64,000 nt of DNA from contig NZ_LMDE01000016.1 in the NCBI RefSeq assembly GCF_001425025.1, positions 64,024 to 128,023 of the forward strand, in the 5' to 3' direction. The notes under the pieces are model-generated. The model made no database searches. It was not told the origin of the DNA and was given only the letters and a program-made list of their open reading frames with translations. Shown here piece after piece: positions 6,655 to 15,710 of this stretch (positions within the stretch are counted from its first letter, which is position 1; each line of letters begins with the position of its first letter). This DNA is from Nocardioides sp. Root122. GTDB taxonomy: Bacteria; Actinomycetota; Actinomycetes; Propionibacteriales; Nocardioidaceae. The translations under genes were made by a program, and so were the position numbers.

Positions 6655-9401
6655 TCCGGGTCCGCCGCGGGGGCGTCGGGGTTGGCGACGGAGCCGGCCT
6701 GGGCGTCGCCCGACCAGCTCTCGAGCTCGGCCATCACCTCGGCGTGCTTGTCGACGCAGACCACGACGAGGTCGCCGCGGTTGGCGCGGCTCATGGCGTG
6801 CCGCACGGCCTCGATCTCCTCGAGCACCAGCTCGGCCTGCTTGCAGCGGGCCCCCTCGGACATCGCGGTGCGTACGCCCTCCAGGACCAGCTTGGCCGTG
6901 TCACCGCGCTCGCGGCCGCGCAGGGCGACGTCCTCGCGGACGATGCAGACGTCGAAGTGCTGGGCCGCGATGTGCCCGAGCTCGCGCATGTCCTGGTCGC
7001 GCCGGTCACCCGCGGTGGCGATGATGCCGATGCGGGAGGGACGGGCGAGGTCGTGCGACGAGGCGATCGAGTCGCCGACGCGGTCCACGAAGTCGCCGAG
7101 CATCTTCATGCCGGGCGCGTTGTGGCAGTAGTCGACGATCACGTTGACGCCGTTGACCTCGACCTCGTTGAGGCGGCCGGGGGAGAGGTAGTAGTTGGTC
7201 GAGAAGGTGCGCAGGCCCTGCCGGATGTCGTGCAGGGGAGCGCCGGCGGCGAACGCCGCCGCCGCTGCGGCGAGCGAGTTCTGGACGTTCATCCGCGCGC
7301 GACCGCTGAAGGTCGCCGGCAGGAGGTGGGTCCACGCGAGCTGCATCTCGCGGCGCCCGTGCTGGACGACCATCATCTCGCCGCGCTCGCTGGGGTTGAG
7401 CACGATGGCCTTGCCGCCGCGGCGGCAGTGGGCGTCGATCATGTCGCGCGTCTCGCTGCCCGGCTCGTCCATGGAGAACCACACCACCTGGCCCGAGCAC
7501 TTGCGCCGCATCTCGCGCACCAGCGGGTCGTCGGCGTTGAGCACTGCGTGGCCGTCGCGCGGCACGGCCTCGACGATCACCGCCTTGACGTCGGCGAGCT
7601 GCTCGACCGTGTCGATGCCGCGCAGGCCGAGGTGGTCGGGCTGCACATTGAGCACCACGGCGACGTCGTTGCGCTCGTAGCCGAGGCCCTCGCGCAGGAT
7701 GCCGCCGCGGGCCACCTCGAAGACCGCGAAGTCGACGCGCGGGTTCTGCAGGACCATCCGCGCCGAGCGCGGTCCGGACGCGTCCGCCCGGATGACGAGG
7801 CGCTCGTCGATGACGACGCCGTCGGTGGAGGTCATGCCGACCTTGCGGCCCATGCCCTTGAAGATGTGGCTGATCATCCGGCTCGTCGTGGTCTTGCCGT
7901 TGGTGCCGGTGACCGCCACGATCGGGATCCGCGAGGTGGCCCCCGGCGGGAAGAGCATGTCGACCACCGGCTTGGCGATGAACTGCGGCTCGCCGATCGT
8001 CGGGTGCGTGTGCATCCGGAATCCGGGCGCCGCGTTGACCTCGCAGATCGCGCCACCCGCCTCGCGGACCGGCTGGGTGATGTCGGGGCAGATGAAGTCG
8101 ATGCCGGCGATGTCGAGGCCGACCATGCGGGCGGCCTCCTCGGCGATCTCGACGTTCTCCGGGTGCGCCTCGAAGGTGCGGTCGATCGAGATGCCGCCGG
8201 TCGACATGTTGCCGGTGAGGGCCAGCTTGACCATCTCGCCCTCGGCGGGGACCGAGTCGAGCGAGTGGCCCTGGTCGGCGAGCACCTCGATGGCGGCCTC
8301 GTCGATCTTGATGCGCGTGAGCACCTTCTCGTGGCCCACTCCGCGGCGGGGGTCGGCGTTGGTGAGGTCCACCAGCTCCTCCACCGTGGACGTGCCGTCG
8401 CCGGTCACCGATGCCGGCACGCGCTCGGCGATCGCGACCATGCGACCGTCGATGATGAGGCAGCGGTAGTCCTTGCCCGTCACGAACGACTCGACGATGA
8501 CGGTGCCACGGCGCGACTGGCCCTCCGCGATCGCGAACGCAGCGCGTACGTCGGCCTCGTCCTGCAGGTCGAGGCACACGCCCCGGCCGTGGTTGCCGTC
8601 AAGGGGCTTGAGCACGACGGGGTAGCCGATGCGGCGTGCGGCCGCGACGGCCTGGTCCTCGGTGCGCACCGACTCCTGCTTGGGTACCGGCAGGCCGGCC
8701 GCGCCGAGGAGCTTGGTGGTGAGGTCCTTGTCGGAGGCGATGTCGACGGCGATCGAGGAGGTCTCGCTGGTCATGGTGGCGCGGATCCGCTTGGCGTGGA
8801 CGCCCTGGCCGAGCTGGACGAGGGAGTGCTGGTTGAGCCGGATCCACGGGATGTCGCGCGAGACCGCCTCGTCCACGATGGCCTGGGTCGAGGGACCGAA
8901 GGCGGTGCGCTCGGCGCGGCGGATGTAGTCGTCGCGCTCGGCCTCCCAGTCGAAGTCGGGGTCGCCCTCGACGAGGTGGTTGACGAGCCGGACCGCCAGG
9001 CGGCCGGCGCTGAGGCCGACGTTCTCGTCGATGTAGCCGTAGATGATGTTGTAGCGCCCGGGCTGGCCCTTGACCTGGCGCGTCTTCCCGCGCCGGATGT
9101 CGTGGCCGACGAGCTGCTGCAGTGCGAGCGCGACGTGCTCGGCCACGTGCCCGAGCCAGGTTCCCTCGTTGAGCCGCTCGAGGAAGCCGCCGCGGCGCCC
9201 GCGTGAGCAGGAGTGCTCCCGGAGGCCCGGGAGCATCGCGACGAGGTCCTCGGAGAATCCCGGGATGGTGTTGGTGGGGTACTGCTCCAGCGACCCGAGG
9301 TCGACCACCAGGTGGATCGACTTGTCGTAGGACCACACGTTGGCCCCGCGGTAGACGCGGGTCTCGACGATCTCGAGGTCCGGTGTGGGTCGCTCGCTCA
9401 T
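6630..9401 (-). CDS. cphA: cyanophycin synthetase
   Basis: 923 residues with the full CphA order: an N-terminal domain (EIVETRVYRGANVWSYDKS to about residue 160), an ATP-grasp domain (about 220-480, with YPVVLKPLDGNHGRGVCL and EVNAAPGFRMH) that adds aspartate, and a Mur-ligase domain (P-loop VTGTNGKTTTSRM near 496, then FEVARGGILREGLGYERNDVAVV and DYCHNAPGMKML) that adds arginine. It makes multi-L-arginyl-poly-L-aspartate, a nitrogen and carbon store, without ribosomes. The ATG shares one base with the stop of cyanophycinase upstream (ATGA) and has a GAGGGAGA ribosome site, so the two form one operon. Confidence 0.95.
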   Translation of the reverse strand: MSERPTPDLEIVETRVYRGANVWSYDKSIHLVVDLGSLEQYPTNTIPGFSEDLVAMLPGLREHSCSRGRRGGFLERLNEGTWLGHVAEHVALALQQLVGHDIRRGKTRQVKGQPGRYNIIYGYIDENVGLSAGRLAVRLVNHLVEGDPDFDWEAERDDYIRRAERTAFGPSTQAIVDEAVSRDIPWIRLNQHSLVQLGQGVHAKRIRATMTSETSSIAVDIASDKDLTTKLLGAAGLPVPKQESVRTEDQAVAAARRIGYPVVLKPLDGNHGRGVCLDLQDEADVRAAFAIAEGQSRRGTVIVESFVTGKDYRCLIIDGRMVAIAERVPASVTGDGTSTVEELVDLTNADPRRGVGHEKVLTRIKIDEAAIEVLADQGHSLDSVPAEGEMVKLALTGNMSTGGISIDRTFEAHPENVEIAEEAARMVGLDIAGIDFICPDITQPVREAGGAICEVNAAPGFRMHTHPTIGEPQFIAKPVVDMLFPPGATSRIPIVAVTGTNGKTTTSRMISHIFKGMGRKVGMTSTDGVVIDERLVIRADASGPRSARMVLQNPRVDFAVFEVARGGILREGLGYERNDVAVVLNVQPDHLGLRGIDTVEQLADVKAVIVEAVPRDGHAVLNADDPLVREMRRKCSGQVVWFSMDEPGSETRDMIDAHCRRGGKAIVLNPSERGEMMVVQHGRREMQLAWTHLLPATFSGRARMNVQNSLAAAAAAFAAGAPLHDIRQGLRTFSTNYYLSPGRLNEVEVNGVNVIVDYCHNAPGMKMLGDFVDRVGDSIASSHDLARPSRIGIIATAGDRRDQDMRELGHIAAQHFDVCIVREDVALRGRERGDTAKLVLEGVRTAMSEGARCKQAELVLEEIEAVRHAMSRANRGDLVVVCVDKHAEVMAELESWSGDAQAGSVANPDAPAADPDYSPPAES

Positions 9402-10384
9402 CAACGTTCTCCCTCGGTCGGGGTGGAGTCCTGCGGCGGGTGGGGCTGGGTGCGACGCATCTTCAGGCGGCGTCGGATGGCGGACGGGGCGGCATCGGCG
9501 GCCGCGATGTCGCGGGCGAGCTGGCGGAGGTCGCGGCTGGCCTCGGCGAGCTCGACCGCCTCCTCGACGTCGACGGTCGGCTCCTGCGGGACCAGCGACC
9601 GGGTGGTCAGGTTGAAGGCCGCCCCCTCGGGCAGCACGTGGAAGACCACGCCGCTGGCCAGGAGCGGGCTGGAGCGCTTGGCCTCGTAGGCGTTGGAGAC
9701 CATCCGCGAGCCGTCGAAGATCGTCACCGCGCCCTTGCCGATCACCCGCAGGACCGCGTCGCCGTCGACGGGCTCGACGAGTCCGCAGGTGTCCTCGTCG
9801 ACGCCGATGCCCAGCAGCTGCGGGCTCTGCGCGACGATCATCAGCAGCCGGCCGTAGCGGTTGCGCTGGTCGAAGTGCTGGTCGATGACGGTCGTGTCGA
9901 CCAGGCCGAGGCCCGCCGCCACCTGCGTCATCCGTTGCTTGGGCGTCGACCCGCCGACGCCGAAGGCGACCATGTGGGACGACTGGATGCTCGCGCCGGC
10001 CGAGGTGCCGGCCACCACCGCGCCGCGCTGGTGCGCGCGCAGGATCGCCTCGCCCACCGGCGTACCGCACACGACGGAGGAGAGCTTGAGCTGGTTGCCG
10101 CCGGTCATGAAGATGCCGGTGGCCTCGTCGAGCGCCTTGACGAGTGCGGGATCGTGGGCCTGGTCGCGCGTCTCGGGGCGTACGGCATCGACGCGCGCGG
10201 CGCCGAACTTGGTGAAGAGCGCGTCGTAGACGTCGACGACCTCGCGCCCGAGGGACGAGGCCGTCGGGATGACCGCGATGCGTGCGTCCCGACCTCCGCT
10301 GAGGGCGACGAAGTGCTTGAGGATCGTCGGCTTGCGCACCTTGTCCTCGGCACCACCGATGATCATGAGTGGTCCGTTGGGCAT
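9401..10384 (-). CDS. cphB: cyanophycinase (peptidase family S51)
   Basis: 327 residues. It starts MPNGPLMIIGGAEDK and contains VIPTASS, FMTGGNQLKLSS and the nucleophile motif VVAGTSAGASI, with DQHFDQRNRYGRLL later; all are cyanophycinase hallmarks. The enzyme cuts cyanophycin to beta-Asp-Arg dipeptides. The last ~60 residues extend beyond the core with a charged tail. A TAGCCT box seven bases upstream of the ATG points to a leaderless message for the cphB-cphA pair. Placing degrader before synthetase in one operon is common where the polymer is turned over continuously. Confidence 0.95.
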   Translation of the reverse strand: MPNGPLMIIGGAEDKVRKPTILKHFVALSGGRDARIAVIPTASSLGREVVDVYDALFTKFGAARVDAVRPETRDQAHDPALVKALDEATGIFMTGGNQLKLSSVVCGTPVGEAILRAHQRGAVVAGTSAGASIQSSHMVAFGVGGSTPKQRMTQVAAGLGLVDTTVIDQHFDQRNRYGRLLMIVAQSPQLLGIGVDEDTCGLVEPVDGDAVLRVIGKGAVTIFDGSRMVSNAYEAKRSSPLLASGVVFHVLPEGAAFNLTTRSLVPQEPTVDVEEAVELAEASRDLRQLARDIAAADAAPSAIRRRLKMRRTQPHPPQDSTPTEGER

Positions 10385-10417
10385 GACAGGCAGGCTAGCG
10401 GCTGGAAGGGTTGGAGG

Positions 10418-10948
10418 ATGCAGGAGCCAAGGAGCAGCGGCGTACGACGACTCGTCCTGATGCGCCACAGCAAGGCCGAGGCCACCGGGCCGTCCGACCG
10501 CGAGCGCGCCCTCGCGCCGCGCGGGCACGCCGACGCTGCGGAGACCGGGCGCTGGTTGCGCGACCAGGGAGTCGAGCCCGACGCGGCCTTGGTCTCCGAC
10601 GCGGTGCGCACCCAGGAGACCTGGGCGGCCGTCGCGGAGGGCGCCGGGTGGGACCTCGAGCCCGAGCTCTCGTCCTCCCTCTACGCCGCTGGCCCCGACG
10701 CCGCGGTCGACCTGGTCCGCGAGACCGATCCGGCGGTCGCCACGCTGGTGGTCATCGGGCACAACCCGACGGTGGCCTACGTCGCCGAGCTGCTCGACGA
10801 CGGCGACGGCGACGCCGACGCCACGACGGGCCTCATCACCCGCGGGTTCCCGACCTCCGCGCTCGCGGTCTTCGCCGTTCCCGGAGACTGGAGCACCGTC
10901 GCCCCCGGCGCCTGCCGTCTCGAGTCCTTCCACGTCGGCGACGGGTGA
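10418..10948 (+). CDS. SixA-type phosphohistidine phosphatase (histidine phosphatase family)
   Basis: 176 residues. It has the catalytic RHG-like motif VLMRHSKAE near residue 14 (His nucleophile), the second arginine in LVSDAVRTQETW and the second histidine in VVIGHNPTVAYV. These define the branch 1 histidine phosphatases, and length and order fit SixA. The likely substrate is a phosphohistidine protein or a small phosphate ester. It has a GGAAGGG ribosome site and is divergent from cphB with 33 bp between them. Its stop overlaps the next gene by 4 nt (GTGA). Confidence 0.87.
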   Translation: MQEPRSSGVRRLVLMRHSKAEATGPSDRERALAPRGHADAAETGRWLRDQGVEPDAALVSDAVRTQETWAAVAEGAGWDLEPELSSSLYAAGPDAAVDLVRETDPAVATLVVIGHNPTVAYVAELLDDGDGDADATTGLITRGFPTSALAVFAVPGDWSTVAPGACRLESFHVGDG

Positions 10949-11775
10949 CCCGGCCGGCTGACGCCTCGTCCGACGGTGCTCTCGTGGCCCGCCTGCGGGC
11001 GGCCGGCTGCGTGTGGGCCGAGGACGAGGCCGCGCTGCTGCAGGAGGCGGTCCGGTCGCGCGCGGAGCTCGACGACCTGGTCGCGCGCCGTGTCGCCGGT
11101 GAGCCGCTCGAGCTCGTGCTGGGCTGGGTCGGGTTCCTCGGGCACCGACTCGCGGTGGCCCCCGGCGTCTTCGTGCCGCGACGACGCACCGAGCTGTTGG
11201 CGAGGACGGCGCTCGACCACGCCGCCCGCCGCGACCGCCCGGTCGTGGTCGAGATGTGCTGCGGCGTGGCGCCCGTCGCCGCGTGCTTCGCCGGCCCGGG
11301 CCACGAGACGGTCGACGTGCATGCCGCCGACCTCAGCCAGGACGCCCTCGAGTGCGCCCGTCACAACGCGCCGAGGGCCCGGCTCCACCTCGGCGACCTC
11401 TACGACGCACTGCCGGTCGCGCTCGCGGGCCGGGTCGACGTACTTGCTGCCAACGCCCCCTACGTCCCCACCGACCGCATCGCGTCGATGCCACCCGAGG
11501 CGCGCGACCACGAGCCGCGTGCCGCCCTGGACGGTGGGGCGGAGGGCGTCGACCTGCACCGCCGCCTGGCGGCGGGGTCGGTGCGCTGGCTGGCGCCCGG
11601 GGGAGTGCTCCTCGTCGAGACGAGCCCGGGGCAGGCGCCGCTGACGACCGCCGCGATGACGGCGGCCGGACTGGCCACCGAGGTCCTGGTCGACGACGAG
11701 GTCGGCGGGTGCGTCGCCGTGGGGCGTCTCCCCGGTGGTGGCGACCTCAGCCGACGAGCGGCGGCGCGGGCGTGA
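10945..11775 (+). CDS. PrmC-related protein N5-glutamine methyltransferase family
   Basis: 276 residues. The middle holds VAPGVFVPRRRTELLAR, the substrate loop typical of HemK/PrmC enzymes, then a SAM motif VVEMCCGVAPVAACF and VLAANAPYVPTDRI. PrmC itself has NPPY at the last site; NAPY is, as I recall, characteristic of a PrmC-related family of uncertain target. It may methylate glutamine in a release factor or another protein. The GTG start overlaps the upstream stop, and the 3' end overlaps convergent serB by 29 nt. Confidence 0.82.
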   Translation: MTRPADASSDGALVARLRAAGCVWAEDEAALLQEAVRSRAELDDLVARRVAGEPLELVLGWVGFLGHRLAVAPGVFVPRRRTELLARTALDHAARRDRPVVVEMCCGVAPVAACFAGPGHETVDVHAADLSQDALECARHNAPRARLHLGDLYDALPVALAGRVDVLAANAPYVPTDRIASMPPEARDHEPRAALDGGAEGVDLHRRLAAGSVRWLAPGGVLLVETSPGQAPLTTAAMTAAGLATEVLVDDEVGGCVAVGRLPGGGDLSRRAAARA

Positions 11776-12964
11776 CGATGCCGACCTCGGCGTCGGCCTC
11801 CTCGATCTGCTCGCGCGAGATGCCCAGCAGGTAGAGGACGGTGTCGAGGTAGGGCACGTTGACCGAGGTGTGCGCGGCGTCGCGCACCATCGGCTTGGCG
11901 TTGTAGGCGATGCCGAGGCCTGCCGCGTTGAGCATGTCGAGGTCGTTGGCGCCGTCGCCGATGGCGATCGTGGCGTCCAGCGGCACCCCGACCTCGGCCG
12001 CGAACTCGCGCAGGGCGGCGGCCTTGCCGGCGCGGTCGACGACGTCACCGACGATGCGCCCGGTGAGCAGGCCGTCGACGATCTCGAGCTGGTTGGCGCG
12101 GGCGAAGTGGATGCCGAGCTCGGCCGCGAGCCTGTCGGTGATCTGGGTGAAGCCGCCGGAGACGATCGCGAAGCGGTAGCCCAGCCGGCGCAGCGTGCGC
12201 ACCATGGTGCGTGCCCCGGGCGTCAGGACGATCGAGTCGTAGACCTCGTCGAGCGCGGTGGCCGGCACGCCCTCGAGCAGCGCCACGCGCTCGCGCAGGG
12301 ACGCCTCGAAGTCGAGCTCGCCGCGCATCGCGGCCTCGGTGACCCGAGCGACCTCCGCCTCCTGGCCGGCGTGCGCGGCGATCATCTCGATCACCTCGCC
12401 CTGGATCAGCGTGGAGTCGACGTCCATCACGATCAGTCTCACCCCGCGCCGGTGGAGCGACTCGCGCTGGACGGCGAGGTCGATGCCGAGCCGGACCGCC
12501 TCGGCCGCCAGCAGCGGGCGGAGGGTCTCGGCGGGCGCGCCCGAGACGTGCAGCTCGATGGCCGTGACGGGATAGCGCGCCATCCGCTCGATGCGGTCGA
12601 TGTTGGCCCCCGAGTCCGCGATCCGCCCCGCCACCGCCGCGACCGCCGAGGCCTTGAGCGGGCTGCCGATGAGGGTGATGTGCGACCGGTCGCCGGGCCG
12701 GCTGCGGTTGTCGCCGGCGCCCCGGTCGACCTCGACGGTCATGTCGAGCTCGGCGGCGGTCCGCTCGATGACGTCGCGCAGCTTCTTCCAGTCCCGTGGC
12801 GCGGTGACGAGGATGCCGAGCAGCAGCCGCCTGCGCAGCACGATCTGCTCGATGTCGAGGACCTCGACGCCGGCGGCGGCGAGCGCGTCGAACATCGCGG
12901 ACGTGACACCCGGACGGTCCTTGCCGGTGAGGGTGACCAGCAGGGTCTTCGGTGCGTCTTCCAT
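11747..12964 (-). CDS. serB: phosphoserine phosphatase with N-terminal ACT domains
   Basis: 405 residues. Residues 1-170 hold two ACT-like regulatory domains (TLLVTLTGKDRPGVTSAMFDAL at the start, then ITLIGSPLKASAVAAVAGRI). The HAD phosphatase follows with its nucleophile motif VMDVDSTLIQGEVIEMIAAHAG near residue 178, then AIVSGGFTQ and IGDGANDLDML. It removes phosphate from phosphoserine in the last step of serine synthesis, and the ACT part probably senses serine. The ATG at 12964 begins at the first ACT strand. It is convergent with the PrmC-like gene. Confidence 0.93.
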   Translation of the reverse strand: MEDAPKTLLVTLTGKDRPGVTSAMFDALAAAGVEVLDIEQIVLRRRLLLGILVTAPRDWKKLRDVIERTAAELDMTVEVDRGAGDNRSRPGDRSHITLIGSPLKASAVAAVAGRIADSGANIDRIERMARYPVTAIELHVSGAPAETLRPLLAAEAVRLGIDLAVQRESLHRRGVRLIVMDVDSTLIQGEVIEMIAAHAGQEAEVARVTEAAMRGELDFEASLRERVALLEGVPATALDEVYDSIVLTPGARTMVRTLRRLGYRFAIVSGGFTQITDRLAAELGIHFARANQLEIVDGLLTGRIVGDVVDRAGKAAALREFAAEVGVPLDATIAIGDGANDLDMLNAAGLGIAYNAKPMVRDAAHTSVNVPYLDTVLYLLGISREQIEEADAEVGIVTPAPPLVG

Positions 12965-13091
12965 GGTGGGAGGAAGGCTAGTCCGGTGCCTGTGGCGCAG
13001 CGGCGCGCGTCCGCGCCTCGGGCCCGCGGGTGCCCTAGGTTGGACCTCGAGCGGTCCGACCCGCGGGTCCGCCCATACCAGGGAGGTCCCC

Positions 13092-13526
13092 GTGGACTTC
13101 GCGACCTCGGTGCGCACCTGCTTCGCCAAGTACGTCGACTTCAGCGGCCGCGCCCGGCGCTCGGAGTTCTGGTGGTTCGTGCTGTTCACCGCCATCGTCG
13201 GGATCGTCGCGAGCGTGGTCGACACGGCCCTCGGCACGGACTACGACGTGCGGCAGGGCGGGCTGGTCAACACCCTTGCCTCGCTGGTCCTGGTCCTCCC
13301 GCAGCTCGCGGTCGGCGCGCGCCGGCTGCACGACATCGGCAGGAGCGGCTGGTGGCAGCTGCTCGGGATCATCCCGGTCATCGGCTGGATCTTCCTGCTC
13401 GTCTGGTTCTGCACCGACTCCCGACGCCGCGACAACCAGTACGGCCCCAGCCCGAAGCAGGAGCCCGGCACCTACGAGCCCCCGACCCCGCCGCCGCCCT
13501 ACGGCAGCGGCTCCGACGGCAGCTGA
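13092..13526 (+). CDS. DUF805 domain membrane protein
   Basis: 144 residues. DUF805 is recognisable from FSGRARRSEFWWFVLF, three to four membrane helices, the conserved RRLHDIGRSGWWQLL and ending LVWFCTDSRRRDNQYGPSP. The C-terminus is proline-rich (PPTPPPPYG), possibly cytoplasmic. The family has no established function. The GTG start follows a GGGAGG ribosome site. It lies between serB and an unknown gene read in the opposite direction. Confidence 0.9.
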   Translation: MDFATSVRTCFAKYVDFSGRARRSEFWWFVLFTAIVGIVASVVDTALGTDYDVRQGGLVNTLASLVLVLPQLAVGARRLHDIGRSGWWQLLGIIPVIGWIFLLVWFCTDSRRRDNQYGPSPKQEPGTYEPPTPPPPYGSGSDGS

Positions 13527-13536
13527 GGTCACCGAC

Positions 13537-13560
13537 CCGCCGGCGTCGTCACGCCGGCGG
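13537..13560. terminator. bidirectional hairpin terminator
   Basis: A perfect 10-bp stem (13537-13546 with 13551-13560) with a four-base CGTC loop lies between the convergent DUF805 gene and the gene ending at 13549, whose stop is inside the hairpin. There is no strong T-run on either side, so termination is inferred from position. Confidence 0.55.
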
Positions 13561-14289
13561 CCACACCTCGGGGGAGCAGGCCGCGACGATCGCCCGGCGG
13601 GCGGTGCGCGCCAGCGGCTGCAGGAGGCCACGGCGTCGCTCGACCTCGTAGGACGAGAGCGCGCCGCCGTCGTCGACGAGGGCGAGGTCGACGATCGTCC
13701 ACGCCTGCAGGCCGCGGGCCGCCAGGTCCACGCAGCGCGGCGGGGTGCCGAGCGGGGCGTCGAGGCCCGGTCGGTGGTGCAGGTTCATCAGCGCATCCGC
13801 GGCCTCGGGCCGCCAGCGGGCGACGTCGAGGTCGGCCAGGTCGCCGGCCGCGCCGAGCAGCGACTCCCGCAGGGCGCGATCCGCCTCGCCGACGTCGGGC
13901 AGCTGGCGCTGCCCGGCCTCGTGCGTGCGCCACTGCACCGTGTCGCCCTGCTCCACCGGCACCAGGCCCAGGGGCCCCACCACGACGGCCTGGCCGGCCT
14001 CGAGCGCCGCCTCGTTGAACGCCCGCGGGCCACCCAGGCCGAGGGGGTCCCCGTCGACCGGCAGCGCCAGGCCGGCGTACGTCGCCCCGGTGGCCCGCGA
14101 GCGCGCGAGCAGGTCGAGTGCGGAGCCGCCCTCGAGCAGGTGTGTGTCGTCGGCGAGCACGTCGAGGACGTGGTCGGTCTGCTCGTGCCCGCGCAACCAC
14201 GCGGTCAGCCACCAGGCGAGCACGGCGGCGTGTGGCAGGGCGGGGGCGCCGGAGGGAGAGGAGCCGGATGAGGAGGACGTGCTGGACAT
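13549..14289 (-). CDS. hypothetical protein
   Basis: 246 residues, not recognised. The N-terminus is serine-rich (MSSTSSSSGSSPSG), followed by a mixed alpha/beta region with no membrane segment or clear catalytic motif. The segment PALPHAAVLAWWLTAWLRGHEQTDHVLDVL and the later LGLGGPRAFNEAALEAGQAV look like a folded domain. Base use is normal for the genome, so it is not a recent arrival. It is convergent with DUF805 and divergent from the ABC ATPase gene. I can say only that it is a plausible cytoplasmic protein. Confidence 0.7.
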   Translation of the reverse strand: MSSTSSSSGSSPSGAPALPHAAVLAWWLTAWLRGHEQTDHVLDVLADDTHLLEGGSALDLLARSRATGATYAGLALPVDGDPLGLGGPRAFNEAALEAGQAVVVGPLGLVPVEQGDTVQWRTHEAGQRQLPDVGEADRALRESLLGAAGDLADLDVARWRPEAADALMNLHHRPGLDAPLGTPPRCVDLAARGLQAWTIVDLALVDDGGALSSYEVERRRGLLQPLARTARRAIVAACSPEVWPPA

Positions 14290-14366
14290 CGGGTCGAGGC
14301 TACTCGCCGGTCGCCCCCGCCGTGTTGGCCACGGCCCCGCGTCCGCTGCTGGATAGGGTGACGAGC

Positions 14367-15158
14367 ATGGTCGCCGTCATCGAGCTCGCGGGGGTCACGG
14401 TCCGCCGTGGCAGCACCCTGCTCCTCGACGACGTGAGCTGGCTGGTCGAGGAGGACGAGCGCTGGGTGGTGCTCGGGCCCAACGGTGCCGGCAAGACCAC
14501 CCTGCTGCAGGTCGCCGCTGCCCAGCTGCACCCCACCTCGGGCGTGGCCGGGATCCTCGACGAGGTGCTCGGCACGACCGACGTGTTCGACCTGCGCCCG
14601 CGCATCGGGCTGACGAGCGCGGCGCTGGCCGACCGGATCCCGCGGAGCGAGCTGGTCAAGGACGTCGTGGTCTCCGCGTCCTACGGCGTGGTGGGCCGCT
14701 GGCGCGAGCACTACGCCGACCTCGACCACGACCGCGCGACAGCGCTGCTCGCCGACGTCGGCGCCGCCCACCTGCGCGAGCGCACCTTCGGCACCCTGAG
14801 CGAGGGCGAGCGCAAGCGTGTGCAGATCGCCCGCGCGCTGATGACCGACCCCGAGCTCCTGCTGCTCGACGAGCCCGCCGCAGGGTTGGACCTCGGCGGC
14901 CGCGAGGACCTCGTCGCCACGCTGTCGGAGCTCGCCCTCGACCCCGACTCGCCGGCCACCGTCCTGGTCTCCCACCACGTGGAGGAGATCCCGCCCGGCT
15001 TCACCCACGCGATGCTGCTGCGCGAGGGCCGGGTGGTCGACGCGGGACCGGTGGACGACGTCGTGACCGAGACGACACTGTCCGAGACGTTCGGGATGCC
15101 GCTGCTGCTGACGCGTGCCGACGACCGCTTCGCCGCGCGTCGCCGTCCTTCCCGCTGA
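14367..15158 (+). CDS. ABC transporter ATP-binding protein
   Basis: 263 residues. Walker A GPNGAGKTTLLQ near residue 37, signature LSEGERKRVQIARAL, Walker B ELLLLDEPAAGLDLGG and switch histidine in VLVSHHVEEIPPGF are all present. No permease gene lies beside it, so the transported substrate and even a transport role are uncertain; the family of stand-alone ATPases resembling ModF/YlmA is one possibility. TAGGGT lies seven bases upstream of the ATG, giving a leaderless message. Confidence 0.9.
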   Translation: MVAVIELAGVTVRRGSTLLLDDVSWLVEEDERWVVLGPNGAGKTTLLQVAAAQLHPTSGVAGILDEVLGTTDVFDLRPRIGLTSAALADRIPRSELVKDVVVSASYGVVGRWREHYADLDHDRATALLADVGAAHLRERTFGTLSEGERKRVQIARALMTDPELLLLDEPAAGLDLGGREDLVATLSELALDPDSPATVLVSHHVEEIPPGFTHAMLLREGRVVDAGPVDDVVTETTLSETFGMPLLLTRADDRFAARRRPSR

Positions 15159-15187
15159 GCCGAGCACCCACTCGATAGGGTCGGGGC

Positions 15188-15649
15188 ATGGACTGGATCC
15201 GCGACCACCTGTGGGAGAGCTGGCTGGCGCTGTCGATCGTCCTCGGCGTGGCCGAGATGTTCAGCCTCGACCTGATCCTCGCCATGCTCGCCGCCGGCGC
15301 CGTGATCGGCATGCTCGCCGCGATCATCGGACTGCCGATCGCGGTCCAGGTGCTCGCCGCGCTGGCAGCGTCGGTCGCCATGCTCTCGCTCGTGCGCCCC
15401 ACGTTCGTCAAGCGGCTCCACGGCGGGCCCGAGCTCGCGCTCGGCCATGGCAAGCTCGTCGGCACCCGCGGCCTCGTCACCGAGGAGATCACCGGCCTGG
15501 CCGCGGGCCGTATCAAGGCGGGCGGCGAGACCTGGACCGCGCTGCCCTACGACGAGAACCTCCGCATCGCCCCGGGCGAGACGGTGGAGATCCTCCAGAT
15601 CAAGGGTGCGACGGCCTACGTCCACCCGGTGGCGACCCTCGAGTCCTGA
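15188..15649 (+). CDS. NfeD family membrane protein
   Basis: 153 residues. Two or three N-terminal membrane helices (about residues 13-75) are followed by a soluble beta-rich domain (LVGTRGLVTEEITGLAAGRIKAGGETWTALPYDE), the OB-fold NfeD C-terminal domain. NfeD proteins partner with SPFH/stomatin proteins in membrane microdomains, and such a gene follows directly at 15711. TAGGGT six bases upstream of the ATG again suggests a leaderless transcript. Confidence 0.9.
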   Translation: MDWIRDHLWESWLALSIVLGVAEMFSLDLILAMLAAGAVIGMLAAIIGLPIAVQVLAALAASVAMLSLVRPTFVKRLHGGPELALGHGKLVGTRGLVTEEITGLAAGRIKAGGETWTALPYDENLRIAPGETVEILQIKGATAYVHPVATLES

Positions 15650-15710
15650 GCGACGCCGACCGCCACACCTGCACAGCCACCCACAGCACCACAGAAGATC
15701 GGGGGAAACC

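Noticed and set aside
6612..9206. 864-codon forward frame opposite cphA
   Set aside because: Antisense shadow of cyanophycin synthetase; no family motif in its translation.
11422..11470. Loss-of-function NPPY motif in the PrmC-like protein
   Set aside because: NAPY seems to be normal for this PrmC-related family rather than a mutation.
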